A stretch of 64,000 nucleotides of DNA, from assembly GCF_000739875.1 (NCBI RefSeq), contig NZ_BBJR01000034.1, positions 1 to 64,000 on the forward strand, in the 5' to 3' direction. The position numbers and the translations under genes were made by a program. Every line of letters starts with the position of its first letter. Position 1 is the first letter of the stretch. The notes below the pieces were generated by a model that did no database searches, was not told where the DNA came from, and saw only the letters and a list, made by a program, of their open reading frames with translations. The stretch is from Comamonas aquatica NBRC 14918 (GTDB taxonomy: Bacteria; Pseudomonadota; Gammaproteobacteria; Burkholderiales; Burkholderiaceae_C). Positions 35,837 through 44,686 of the stretch are shown here, in pieces.

Positions 35837-36511
35837 ATGTCACGCATTCTTATCGCTGGAGGCGGGGGCTTTGGCCTGGAAATGTATAGCTACATCACCG
35901 CCGATTTGGCCGCCACAGAAGCATCACAGCGCCCCCTGCTTGGTATCCTGAACGATGGCCCGGACTGCGAAGTGCTACACAAAATCCCACAAGCGCTGTA
36001 TTTCGGCAACATTCAGGACTACCATCCCCAGGTCGGCGATGCCATCACCATTGCCATCGGCAGCCCCACCGCTCGGCGTACCCTTGCCGACCTGCTGCGC
36101 ACACGCGGTGCACAGCTCTTGACCTATATCCACCCCTCAGCACTGGTAGCCACAACCGCACACATTGGCGAAGGGGCAATCATCTGCCCCAACAGCATCG
36201 TGAATGCTAGTGCGACTATTGGTGACAATGTGGCACTGAATGTTTTTTGCAGTGTCGGCCACGGTGCCAAAGTAGGAGCGCATTCTGTCCTCTCACCCTA
36301 CTGCTCACTTAATGGCGATGCTGTTTTGGGTGAAGGCAGTTTCATGGGCTCTGGTGCCACCATATTCCCCAAAATCCAAGTTGGTGATAACTGCACAATT
36401 GATGCACATACTGCCGTTCGACACCCTGCGCCCGACAATCAAATGATTGCGGTACGCGGACAATATTTGGTCGTAGCACAGCGCTCACTTCCCAAAAAAC
36501 CGATCATATGA
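35837..36511 (+). CDS. NeuD/PglD-family sugar N- or O-acyltransferase
   Basis: An N-terminal nucleotide-sugar-binding part (ILIAGGGGFGLEMYSYI) is followed by a left-handed beta-helix built of hexapeptides (IGEGAIICPNSIVNASATIG, GDNVALNVFCSVGHGAKVG). The likely catalytic base is H142. The family N-acylates UDP- or dTDP-4-amino-6-deoxy sugars (PglD, VioB-type) or O-acetylates sialic acid (NeuD). With a VioA-like enzyme upstream, N-acylation of the new amine, possibly from acyl-ACP, is the likely role. Length 224 aa. Confidence 0.85.
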   Translation: MSRILIAGGGGFGLEMYSYITADLAATEASQRPLLGILNDGPDCEVLHKIPQALYFGNIQDYHPQVGDAITIAIGSPTARRTLADLLRTRGAQLLTYIHPSALVATTAHIGEGAIICPNSIVNASATIGDNVALNVFCSVGHGAKVGAHSVLSPYCSLNGDAVLGEGSFMGSGATIFPKIQVGDNCTIDAHTAVRHPAPDNQMIAVRGQYLVVAQRSLPKKPII

Positions 36512-37269
36512 GTACCCACCCTCAACTACTTAAAGGCAAAATTGCTGTTATCACCGGCGCATCCCGCGGTATTGGTTTTGCCACAGCCCAAACGTTTTCC
36601 CAAGCTGGAGCGCATATTGTGTTGATGGGCCGCTCTATGGCGACCTTGGAGCAGGCATGCGCACAGATACGCACATCCCAAGACGATGCTCAGGTGCAAG
36701 CCATTACCTGTAACGTGGCCGACCCGCACAGCGTTCGCGATGCCTTTCAAGCCGTGTTTCGCATCCATCAAAAACTTCATATTCTTGTTGCTAATGCGGG
36801 GGTTTTGGATAGCGCACTCATAGGTATGGTCACGCCACAACAAATTGCAAGTAATTTTGGCACTAATACCTTTGGTACGCTTTACTGCGCCCAATACGCC
36901 AGCCGCTTAATTGCCCGCTCTGGCGGTGGTGCCATTATCAATTTCAGCTCCATAATGGGGCATTATGGTGAAGTGGGGCAAGCAGTCTATAGCGGCAGTA
37001 AGGCCGCTATCATCGGTATCACCAAATCGTTAGCTAAAGAGCTTGTGCCACAGAATATTCGCGTCAATGCAATTGCCCCCGGTTTTATCGACACCGACAT
37101 GGCACGCTCCATCAGCCCAGAAAAATTCGCTGAGCGGTTAGCCTCTATCAAAATGGGGCGTATCGGTACGCCCGCAGAGGTAGCCAACGTAGCGCTGTTT
37201 CTAGCCAGCGATATGGCTAGCTATGTAACCGGTCAAGTAATTGGAGTTGACGGGGGAATGGCAATTTAG
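36508..37269 (+). CDS. Short-chain dehydrogenase/reductase, FabG-like
   Basis: This 253-aa NAD(P)H enzyme has cofactor motif TGASRGIG (16-23), NAG at 96-98, and catalytic S147 (INFSSIMG), Y161 and K165 (VYSGSKAA). It closely resembles 3-oxoacyl-ACP reductases, so it may make a 3-hydroxyacyl group on the local ACP; acting on a keto-sugar is the alternative. Its ATG overlaps the acyltransferase stop (ATGA). It is the last gene of the plus-strand run. Confidence 0.88.
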   Translation: MSTHPQLLKGKIAVITGASRGIGFATAQTFSQAGAHIVLMGRSMATLEQACAQIRTSQDDAQVQAITCNVADPHSVRDAFQAVFRIHQKLHILVANAGVLDSALIGMVTPQQIASNFGTNTFGTLYCAQYASRLIARSGGGAIINFSSIMGHYGEVGQAVYSGSKAAIIGITKSLAKELVPQNIRVNAIAPGFIDTDMARSISPEKFAERLASIKMGRIGTPAEVANVALFLASDMASYVTGQVIGVDGGMAI

Positions 37270-37328
37270 ATGATTAAAACTTGATACATAATTAATCATA
37301 CTAAACCGTAGTGAAAATTTATTCTCTA

Positions 37329-37361
37329 GGAGAGGCTTTTAAAAGACTTCAAAGCATCTCC
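37329..37361. terminator. Hairpin between convergent SDR and OGT-like genes
   Basis: GGAGAGGCTTT (37329-37339) pairs with AAAGCATCTCC (37351-37361) with one mismatch in a 126-bp very AT-rich gap. T- and A-rich sequence on both sides would allow weak termination in either direction. Confidence 0.5.
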
Positions 37362-37395
37362 ATAAAGATAATTATATTTTATTTAAAAAATATAT

Positions 37396-40248
37396 CTAAA
37401 TAAATTTAAAAAACTCTTCCCAATCGGGAAAATCTTTATTAAAACCTATACTTTCATCATCTATTTTTATATTCCCTGGTTTGCTACCAGAGCACCACAT
37501 TGACCAAACCGTTAAAAATGATTTAGTAAAACCATCAACTATCTGAGATATTTTTTCATTATTACTTTTAATTAAATATTTTCCCAAATTCTTTCTAATC
37601 ATATTTAAAAATATTTTATTTTTAGCCATAAAAACAGCCTTCTGAATAAAGTCTTCAAAATCTCTTGCCACTAAGTATTTTTCAAGCCCTACTTGATGAG
37701 CCACTAAAGCACCTTGATAGCTTGGATAAGTTTTTCCGGCCAAAGTCAATGTCGGAACTCCCATCCACAATGCATGGAGTGTGGTGGTTCCACCAGTATA
37801 TGGAAAAGTATCCAAACATAAATCAACCTGATTATGCAACTTGAGATACTCTGAAAAACCAGAACGCGGGTAAAAATACAATCGATCTTCAGAAATACTC
37901 TCTTCCTGGAACCAAGCCAATAGCTCTTCAGGAGCTCCATTAGCTGGCATTGCCGCCATTTGTAAACGGGAGTCAGGAACAGCCCGTAATACTGCTGACC
38001 ACAAAGCAATCACCTCCCTATTGATTTTATTAAGCCGGTTAAAAGAGCCAAATGTAATAAAACCATTTTCTATACAGGGAGCAGCACCAACAGGTTGTAT
38101 CGTATTTTTTCCATCAAAAGAAAATGCACGTGGCAGTCTGATAATTTTCTCAGTGAACTGGGGACTGATATTTTCCCCCGGCAATAAACTCTCTTCCGTC
38201 ACAAGATAGTCCATTGCTTTCAACCCCGTCGTTCCAGGATATCCAAGCCACGTCATTTGCACTGGAGCAGGATGGCGTGCAAAAACCTTCAGTCGATCTC
38301 CAGCAGTATGGCCACTCATATCTACCAAGATATCAATTTGGTCTTCTCGAATTTTTTCAGCCAGTTTATCGTCTGACCATTGCACGACCGTCCGCCAAAC
38401 ATCCATATTTTTTTGGATAGCGAGCATTGATTCATCCACTGCACCGTGGTTGGAATAGGCATAGGTAATAAATTCTGGTCGCTTATGCAATTCTTCAAAG
38501 AATGGAATGACGAATTTAGCTACCGCGTGATTCCTTAAGTCAGCAGAAACAAAGCCTATTTTTAGAGGCCGATCGGTGGTACGGCTATTGGTGTAGGTGG
38601 TGTATTCCTTTCCTTTCACCTCTTCTTCAATCAATTTTCCGTAAGCACGGTGCTCTCGGTACAGCTCTTCGGGGGTGATTTTGATGCTATGACTCAGGGC
38701 AAACAGCATGCTGCTGCGTGCATGGGAGAAGTTAGGCGCAACTTCCAATGCCTTGCGAAAGCATGCAATGGCATCATCAGCGCGGCTAAGGGAGAGGTTC
38801 ACAATCCCTAAATTGGTATGCAAGTGCGGAATATTGGGCAAGACTTTAATACTGGCCTTAATTTCCTCCATAGCTGCCAAGGGATCTTCGGTGGCATTCA
38901 ATGCAGCGCTAAGGGTAATATGGGCCGCAGCGTAATCTGGCTGGGCTTTGATTGCTCGGCGCAGCCACTCCAATGCTTCATCTTCTTTTTTCTGCTGCAC
39001 CAGGTTACGGCCAATTTCATACAGGCTTTCCGGGCTTTCATTGTCGATTTCTGCACAGCGCAGCAAACCGGCTTCGGCTTCAGCAAATCGACCATGCACT
39101 TCCAGTAAATGACACAGGTTGCGCAGCGCCTGGGTGTAGCCAGGATGAATTTTTAAAGCTTGCCTAAAAGCATTTTCCGCAGCCCCTAATCGCTCTTGGT
39201 TGCGCAAGGTAACCCCATAGGCATCCAATAACTCTGCAGAATTTGGGCTTGCATCCACAGCGGCTTTAAAACAGACCAGTGCGCCATCTTGGTCACCTTG
39301 CAAGCGCAAAGTGGCGCCAAATTTTTCAAGGAAAATTGGATTGTTCGGCTCTTGCTGCAAGGCTCGGGCATAACTTTGCACAGCCTCTTCCAGCGCGCCT
39401 TGCGCCTGAAAAACTTGGCCCATCTTTGCATGCGCCGCAGCGTAGTCAGGCTGCATGCGCAGAATCCTCTGTAGAACCGCCGCTGCCTCATGCTGCTGCC
39501 CAGCACCCAGCAAGGCGTCTGCCCACAGCATCTGGGCGGATGCATCGGCAGGCAACAGGGATGCAGCCTGCCGATACGCTTCCAGAGCCTTTTGCCAATG
39601 CCCGGCACGTTTTTCCGACTCCGCCAGCAATCGCCAAACCGATGCCGATGTCGGGAATCGCACCAGCAAAGTCGAGGCATTCTTTATGGCACGCTCATAT
39701 TTTTTCTGATTGAAGAGGCTCAGCAATTGCTGCAAATCGGCGATGCTTGGCTCGTCACCCACTGAAGCTACCGCCTGAACAGGCTGCGGCTCTGGCAGTG
39801 GAGCGGCCTTTTTCAAAGCGACAGCCACGAGATCGTTCACAGTGGTTCGGGCCAGGCGTATATCTCGCTCAAACGAGGCAATTTGCAAATCGTTGAGCCC
39901 ATAACCACTGGCCAAACTCAAAACATGTTCGGCCACTTCCAAAGCATCAGCCTTGATCAGCGCATCGATATAACTAAACCAAAACTGCAGACGCGTTGGG
40001 TTGATATTGAGTGCGGCCTCAAAGTAGGGCAAGGCGGTCGAAGGCTCCAAGAGTTGCACCGAAAATAGCACCCCGATATTGTGCAAAGCGCTGGCATCTT
40101 CGGGATTTCCCCTTAGCAATTCCTCGTATTTTTTGCGTGCATCTTCAAACCGCCACTGCTGCTGCAAATAGATGGCACATTCCATGCCATCTTCCGGCAA
40201 GGATTCAAGAGTCTGGGCTACATTCACAGCCTTATTATTGATTTTCAT
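37396..40248 (-). CDS. TPR protein with O-GlcNAc-transferase-like (GT41) domain, candidate flagellin glycosyltransferase
   Basis: A 950-aa soluble protein. Residues about 20-540 hold roughly ten tetratricopeptide repeats (for example AVQSYARALQQEPNNPIFLE). The C-terminal part is SPINDLY/OGT-like: KIGFVSADLRNHAVAKFVIP, SGHTAGDRLKVFARHPAPVQ (H647), MTWLGYPGTTGLKAMDYLVT and LCLDTFPYTGGTTTLHALWM. Such enzymes move a nucleotide sugar to Ser/Thr of proteins, and the place beside three flagellins makes flagellin the likely target. The catalytic third (37396 to about 38650) is AT-rich while the TPR part is closer to the local GC. Gene starts 1 nt after the VatB-like stop. Confidence 0.87.
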   Translation of the reverse strand: MKINNKAVNVAQTLESLPEDGMECAIYLQQQWRFEDARKKYEELLRGNPEDASALHNIGVLFSVQLLEPSTALPYFEAALNINPTRLQFWFSYIDALIKADALEVAEHVLSLASGYGLNDLQIASFERDIRLARTTVNDLVAVALKKAAPLPEPQPVQAVASVGDEPSIADLQQLLSLFNQKKYERAIKNASTLLVRFPTSASVWRLLAESEKRAGHWQKALEAYRQAASLLPADASAQMLWADALLGAGQQHEAAAVLQRILRMQPDYAAAHAKMGQVFQAQGALEEAVQSYARALQQEPNNPIFLEKFGATLRLQGDQDGALVCFKAAVDASPNSAELLDAYGVTLRNQERLGAAENAFRQALKIHPGYTQALRNLCHLLEVHGRFAEAEAGLLRCAEIDNESPESLYEIGRNLVQQKKEDEALEWLRRAIKAQPDYAAAHITLSAALNATEDPLAAMEEIKASIKVLPNIPHLHTNLGIVNLSLSRADDAIACFRKALEVAPNFSHARSSMLFALSHSIKITPEELYREHRAYGKLIEEEVKGKEYTTYTNSRTTDRPLKIGFVSADLRNHAVAKFVIPFFEELHKRPEFITYAYSNHGAVDESMLAIQKNMDVWRTVVQWSDDKLAEKIREDQIDILVDMSGHTAGDRLKVFARHPAPVQMTWLGYPGTTGLKAMDYLVTEESLLPGENISPQFTEKIIRLPRAFSFDGKNTIQPVGAAPCIENGFITFGSFNRLNKINREVIALWSAVLRAVPDSRLQMAAMPANGAPEELLAWFQEESISEDRLYFYPRSGFSEYLKLHNQVDLCLDTFPYTGGTTTLHALWMGVPTLTLAGKTYPSYQGALVAHQVGLEKYLVARDFEDFIQKAVFMAKNKIFLNMIRKNLGKYLIKSNNEKISQIVDGFTKSFLTVWSMWCSGSKPGNIKIDDESIGFNKDFPDWEEFFKFI

Positions 40249-40249
40249 T

Positions 40250-40981
40250 TTACCCTCTGCTCTTTTTAAGCATTTGCTTTTTACTCTCTATCAAACCCTG
40301 CAGCACATCTATCGCAGCACCTTCTGCCATCCGAGCGAGGTTCAAGAGAAATTTATCATTCTCTACTCGCAACCAGTTCAGGGGCATATTCCACCACTCC
40401 AGTTGCAAAAGGAGTTCACGGATTTTTTCCGAAAATCTAAATCTTACTAACCGCGCTGGTGAGCCAACGTAAACACCATATGGTTCCGATTTAAAGTTAG
40501 GCGGAAGCAAACTTCGGGCCCCGATCACGCAACCATTCTCCACAACGCTGCCACCGAGGAACATCGCTTCGTCACCAATCCAGACATCATTCTTGATCAC
40601 TGTGTCCTGGTATTGCGGTACAGGCGTATTTTTCAAACCGTCAGCCAAAAAAGAAAGCATGGCGATGGAGATAGATTCCATATCATGCTGACCATTCAAA
40701 ATAAACTTGAGCCGCAAACCACCTGCAACATATCTTCCTATTTTGAGTGACTGCGTGGCCGTGTCATACTTCACCACAGATCCGACACCAACACCGGAAC
40801 ATCTTCCAATATAAAAATCACCAAAACCCGCATCCAACAAATCATTATCCAACCAGTCCCTGAAGAACCCATGAGGAATGGTTGACATAGAACCATCTTC
40901 ATATCTCAGGATATTAAAATTTTTTGACAATGGTGATTTTTTGTCTAGGCCACAAAAATTTTCTTCTGTCTGAATATTCAT
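40250..40981 (-). CDS. VatB/CatB-like hexapeptide acyltransferase
   Basis: The 243-aa protein is a left-handed beta-helix acyltransferase of the xenobiotic acetyltransferase type, with FILNGQHDMES (H99 as likely base), KNDVWIGDEAMFLGG, and YVGSPARLVRFRF. It has an N-terminal addition of about 55 residues and a helical C-terminal extension. Its operon partner is the OGT-like gene. O-acylation of the flagellin glycan is a reasonable guess; antibiotic acetylation is the family alternative and is less likely in this setting. Confidence 0.78.
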   Translation of the reverse strand: MNIQTEENFCGLDKKSPLSKNFNILRYEDGSMSTIPHGFFRDWLDNDLLDAGFGDFYIGRCSGVGVGSVVKYDTATQSLKIGRYVAGGLRLKFILNGQHDMESISIAMLSFLADGLKNTPVPQYQDTVIKNDVWIGDEAMFLGGSVVENGCVIGARSLLPPNFKSEPYGVYVGSPARLVRFRFSEKIRELLLQLEWWNMPLNWLRVENDKFLLNLARMAEGAAIDVLQGLIESKKQMLKKSRG

Positions 40982-41206
40982 TGATCTGTCAGTTGAGATA
41001 TGTGATTGCCATCAGTCGCTGCATGTTCTTCACTCAAACCTGCTCTTTGCGCAGACAGAGGTGCACTGCATACAAACACCTGCACGGATGTCTTGGCACG
41101 CCCGCCAGAAACGGCCACCGTCAGAAAAAAAACACGGACATCTGGGCGCCGGCGGACAAGGGCGGGCCGTGGCCTGCCTGCTGAACAAGCCGCCAGGACA
41201 AAGCAT

Positions 41207-41233
41207 TCAAGGAACAGGCGAACTTGCCGATAA
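41207..41233 (+). promoter_or_regulatory. Sigma-28 (FliA) promoter for motA-motB-cheY2-cheZ
   Basis: TCAA (41207-41210), 15 nt, GCCGATAA (41226-41233): exact -10 and spacing. It lies about 130 nt before the motA ATG in the 379-bp gap 40982-41360, which holds no supported gene. flhDC, often found just before motA in relatives, is not present here. Confidence 0.82.
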
Positions 41234-41360
41234 CTGGCAGGTAGCCCACCTTGTGCATCCGAGCTTACCGAGCCATCCCCCACCCAAAACAAAGAAGAGA
41301 CGCTGGCTTTCACACCAGTTCCTTCCTTTGATCGACATTCAGTCTGACAAAATCACCGCC

Positions 41361-42218
41361 ATGCTTGTACTTATTGGTTACATCATCGCCTTCGGCTGTA
41401 TCTTCGGCGTGTATGCCCTGCATGGCGGCAACATGAGTGTGCTTGCCAAAGCCCTGCCGTTCGAAATGGCCACCATCGGCGGCTCCGCCCTGGGCGCGTT
41501 CATCGTGACCAACCCGCCCAAGGTGCTCAAGGCGACGGCATCGGCGCTGGGCAGCTGCATCAAAAGCGCCAAGCACAACAAAGGCCGCTTCATGAACCTG
41601 TTAGCCTTGCTGTACGACCTGCTGCAAAAGGCCCGCAAGGAAGGCTTGATGGCCATCGAAATGGATGTGGAAGAGCCCCAAAATTCGGAAATTTTTCAGA
41701 AGTACCCCGAACTGCTGGCAGACCAGCATCTGGTGGAGTTCATCACCGACTACCTGCGCATGATGGTGTCGGGCAACCTGAACTCGCACGAAATCGAATC
41801 CCTGATGGAAAACGAAATGGATGCCCACCACCAGGAGGAGCACCGTGTGGTCACGGCGCTGCAGCGCCTGGCCGGTGCCCTGCCGGCTTTCGGTATCGTG
41901 GCAGCGGTGCTGGGGGTGGTGAACACCATGGGCTCCGTCGGGCAACCGCCTTCGGTGCTGGGCGGCATGATCGCTTCGGCGCTGGTGGGTACGTTCCTGG
42001 GCATTTTGCTGGCGTATGCTCTGGTGGAACCCCTGGCCGGGCTGATCGAGCAGCGCAACCAGGACGCCGCCAAAGAATACGAGTGCATCAAGTGCACGCT
42101 GATCGCAAGCATGCAGGGCTACAACCCGCCCACGGCGATTGAGTTTGGCCGCAAGGTGCTGTACTCGACCGAGCGGCCTGGCTTCCTGGAGCTGGAAGAG
42201 CACGTCAAGAGGAAGTAA
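41361..42218 (+). CDS. motA: Flagellar stator protein MotA
   Basis: MotA forms the proton-driven stator with MotB. The 285-aa protein begins MLVLIGYIIAFGCIFGVYAL and has four membrane segments, the cytoplasmic charged loop and the conserved LPAFGIVAAVLGVVNTMGSV and GMIASALVGTFLGILLAYAL helices. ATG 41361 matches the family start; a longer in-frame reading to 41061 would give a basic non-conserved leader and run through the promoter. Stator type (proton) is inferred from similarity to E. coli-type MotA. Confidence 0.95.
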   Translation: MLVLIGYIIAFGCIFGVYALHGGNMSVLAKALPFEMATIGGSALGAFIVTNPPKVLKATASALGSCIKSAKHNKGRFMNLLALLYDLLQKARKEGLMAIEMDVEEPQNSEIFQKYPELLADQHLVEFITDYLRMMVSGNLNSHEIESLMENEMDAHHQEEHRVVTALQRLAGALPAFGIVAAVLGVVNTMGSVGQPPSVLGGMIASALVGTFLGILLAYALVEPLAGLIEQRNQDAAKEYECIKCTLIASMQGYNPPTAIEFGRKVLYSTERPGFLELEEHVKRK

Positions 42219-42221
42219 TCC

Positions 42222-43202
42222 ATGCCGCCACCCAACCAGCCCGGCGGCGCAGCCGCGGGCGCAGCGAATGACAAGAAGCTGCAGCCCATCATCATCAAGC
42301 GCGTCAAGAAGGGTGAACATGGTCACCACGGCGGCGCCTGGAAGATTGCCTATGCCGACTTCATGACGGCGATGATGGCCTTCTTCCTGCTGATGTGGCT
42401 GCTGGGCTCGACCTCCAAGGGTGACCTGCAGGGGATTGCCGCGTACTTCAACTCGCCCCTCAAGGTGGCGATGGCCGGGGGCGACGGCTCGGGCAACAGC
42501 TCCAGCGTCATCCCCGGGGGCGGCAACGACCTGACCAAGGTGTATGGCCAGGTCAAGCGCTCGGAAGCTGAGAGCGAAAGCCAGCGCCGCCAGGTGGACA
42601 CCAAGCGCCAGCGCGCGCAGCAGGACGCCCAGCGCATCCAGGCCTTGCGCGCCAAGATTGACGCCATGATTTCCAGCAATGCCACGCTGAACGAATACCG
42701 CTCGCAGATCCGCATGGACGTGACACCCGATGGCCTGCAGATCCAGATCGTAGACGACCAGAACCGCCCGATGTTCGACATCGGCAGCGCCATGGTCAAG
42801 CCCTACATGCGCGACATCCTGCGCGAGGTTGGCTCAGCCCTGGGCGGGGTGGAAAACCGCATCAGCCTGGCGGGCCACACCGACGCTGCGCCGTATGGCA
42901 TGGGCGAACGCGGCTACAGCAATTGGGAGCTGTCGACCGACCGGGCCAACGCCTCGCGCCGCGAACTGGTGGCAGCCGGCATGCCCAACGACAAACTGGC
43001 ACGCGTGGTGGGGCTGGCAGCCAGCGACCTGCTGCACCCGGACGACCCACGCGCGCCGCAAAACCGGCGCATCACGATCACCGTGCTGACGCATGAGGCA
43101 GAGGAACGCTTGCTGGGCAAGCAAACCCCGACTGTCCACCCAGACAGCAAATTGGAAACGGAAAAGCAGGACAATCCCCCACCTGCAGCCCAAACTCCGT
43201 GA
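42222..43202 (+). CDS. motB: Flagellar stator protein MotB
   Basis: MotB anchors the stator to peptidoglycan and carries the proton-binding aspartate. WKIAYADFMTAMMAFFLLMW shows the single helix with D46 as the proton site. A coiled linker precedes the OmpA-like domain (ISLAGHTDAAPYG, NWELSTDRANASRRELVAAG, PQNRRITITVL). Length 326 aa. It starts 3 bp after motA. Confidence 0.95.
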   Translation: MPPPNQPGGAAAGAANDKKLQPIIIKRVKKGEHGHHGGAWKIAYADFMTAMMAFFLLMWLLGSTSKGDLQGIAAYFNSPLKVAMAGGDGSGNSSSVIPGGGNDLTKVYGQVKRSEAESESQRRQVDTKRQRAQQDAQRIQALRAKIDAMISSNATLNEYRSQIRMDVTPDGLQIQIVDDQNRPMFDIGSAMVKPYMRDILREVGSALGGVENRISLAGHTDAAPYGMGERGYSNWELSTDRANASRRELVAAGMPNDKLARVVGLAASDLLHPDDPRAPQNRRITITVLTHEAEERLLGKQTPTVHPDSKLETEKQDNPPPAAQTP

Positions 43203-43278
43203 CAATTTGTGAAAACAGGACGAAGCCCGTGCTTGGCACAGGTTTCATTCAGAGCTTTTTTGACCGAAAGGGTCCCCC

Positions 43279-43668
43279 GTGGCCAACGACCTTCGCTTTT
43301 TGATTGTTGACGACTTCTCGACCATGCGCCGCATCGTGCGCAACCTGCTCAAGGAGAGCGGCTTCACCGAGGCCGATGAGGCCGAAGACGGCGTGGCGGC
43401 ATTGCACAAGCTGCGCAACGGCAAGTTCGACTTCGTGGTGTCCGACATCAACATGCCGAACATGAATGGCTTCCAGTTGCTGACGGAAATCAAGTCCGAC
43501 GACAAGCTCAAGCACCTGCCCGTGCTGATGGTGACCGCCGAAGCCCGCAAGGAAGACATCGTCGCCGCGGCCCAGGGTGGCGCGGCCGGTTACATCGTCA
43601 AACCCTTCACCAAGGCCACGCTGGAAGAGAAGGTGAACCTGATCCTGAAGAAGGTGGGCCTGGGGTAA
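43279..43668 (+). CDS. cheY: Chemotaxis response regulator CheY (copy 2)
   Basis: Single-domain receiver (129 aa) very like E. coli Che[21 protein letters not shown], phospho-acceptor D56 in [23 protein letters not shown] and GYIVKPFT. This is probably the main motor-binding CheY. Start is GTG 43279 with GAAAGGG upstream. cheZ follows after 4 bp, so the regulator and its phosphatase are co-expressed under the motA sigma-28 promoter. Confidence 0.95.
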   Translation: MANDLRFLIVDDFSTMRRIVRNLLKESGFTEADEAEDGVAALHKLRNGKFDFVVSDINMPNMNGFQLLTEIKSDDKLKHLPVLMVTAEARKEDIVAAAQGGAAGYIVKPFTKATLEEKVNLILKKVGLG

Positions 43669-43672
43669 AGCC

Positions 43673-44449
43673 ATGGAACACACACCGCCCAACGCCGGCC
43701 CACCCGCAGGCTTCGACCATGGCGAGGTGCACAACAAGATCGGACTGCTGACACGCCAGCTGCACGACGCGTTGCGCGAGTTGGGCTATGCCGACCGCCT
43801 GCGCGGGACGGCCCAAGAGCTCCCGGATGCACAAAACCGCCTGTCCTACATTGCCCGCCTGACCGGCCAGGCGGCCGAGAAGGTGCTGACCCTGGTGGAC
43901 GATGCCAAGGAGCGCCAGTCCAGCATCGTGGCGCGCACCAAGCAGATGCGCCAGTCCATGATTGCCGACCCGGTGGCGGCCGTGGCCAAGGGCCACATCA
44001 TGAATTACCTGGAAGACATGGAAAAGGCCACGGAGATCGTGGACAACCAGTTGACCGACATCATGATGGCGCAGGACTTCCACGACCTGACGGGTCAGGT
44101 GATCGCCAAGGTCGTGACCCTGGCCGGCACGTTGGAGAACCAGCTGATTGAGCTGCTGCTGCAGACCGCCCCGCAACCGGCCGGCCACCAGCCACTGCTG
44201 GATGCGGGCGAGGTCAGCGCCGCTGCCGCCATGGCGACCGGTGCGGCCGTGGCCGCCGACCAGGCGGACGATCTGTGGGCGGCCGCCCTGGCCGAGGCCG
44301 CCCCCGAGGAAGCGGCGCACAACCCCAGCGCGGCAGCCGACCAGCCGGCGCACCCGGTCTTGCAAGGCCCCGTGGTGGACCCCAACGCCCAGGACGTGGT
44401 CACCTCACAGTCCCAGGTGGACGATTTGCTGGCCAGTTTGGGCTTTTAA
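43673..44449 (+). CDS. cheZ: CheY-P phosphatase CheZ
   Basis: CheZ dephosphorylates CheY-P. The long helical hairpin holds IMMAQDFHDLTGQVIAKVV with catalytic D138 and Q142. An Ala/Pro-rich linker leads to the C-terminal CheY-binding peptide QVDDLLASLGF. Length 258 aa. It lies directly after cheY2 and is followed by the double-hairpin element. Confidence 0.95.
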   Translation: MEHTPPNAGPPAGFDHGEVHNKIGLLTRQLHDALRELGYADRLRGTAQELPDAQNRLSYIARLTGQAAEKVLTLVDDAKERQSSIVARTKQMRQSMIADPVAAVAKGHIMNYLEDMEKATEIVDNQLTDIMMAQDFHDLTGQVIAKVVTLAGTLENQLIELLLQTAPQPAGHQPLLDAGEVSAAAAMATGAAVAADQADDLWAAALAEAAPEEAAHNPSAAADQPAHPVLQGPVVDPNAQDVVTSQSQVDDLLASLGF

Positions 44450-44455
44450 AAAAGT

Positions 44456-44533
44456 GAGCTGCCAGCGCTTGCATTTCAAGCACTTTAGATAGTTTTACTT
44501 CTGAAGCGATTGAAAAATAAGCGCTGACAGCTC
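44456..44533. repeat. Double-hairpin element after cheZ
   Basis: GAGCTGCCAGCGCTT (44456-44470) pairs with AAGCGCTGACAGCTC (44519-44533) with one G-U wobble. Inside, TTCAAGCACTTTAGAT and TTCTGAAGCGATTGAA form an imperfect second stem. An A-run precedes it (44448-44453), but only a weak T-rich tract follows, so termination on the plus strand may be partial and flhBAF could be read through. Confidence 0.7.
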
Positions 44534-44686
44534 TTGTATTTAGAGCATTGCTCGGGCACCTAGCAGATTGCCCACCGCCCGCCACCGCTGCGGGCGTTGA
44601 AATAGCGCCACCTGTGGCGCGCTTTTCCCGCTTTAGCGTTCTGGCCGCTTGCGGACAATGGCATGACACCTTTCCCTCATGCCGCC

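Noticed and set aside
40978-41313. 111-codon minus-strand frame before motA
   Set aside because: No family resemblance, spans the motA promoter, no ribosome site.
41061-41360. In-frame 100-residue extension of motA
   Set aside because: Would place the sigma-28 promoter inside the coding region; not conserved in MotA and basic/Pro-rich.
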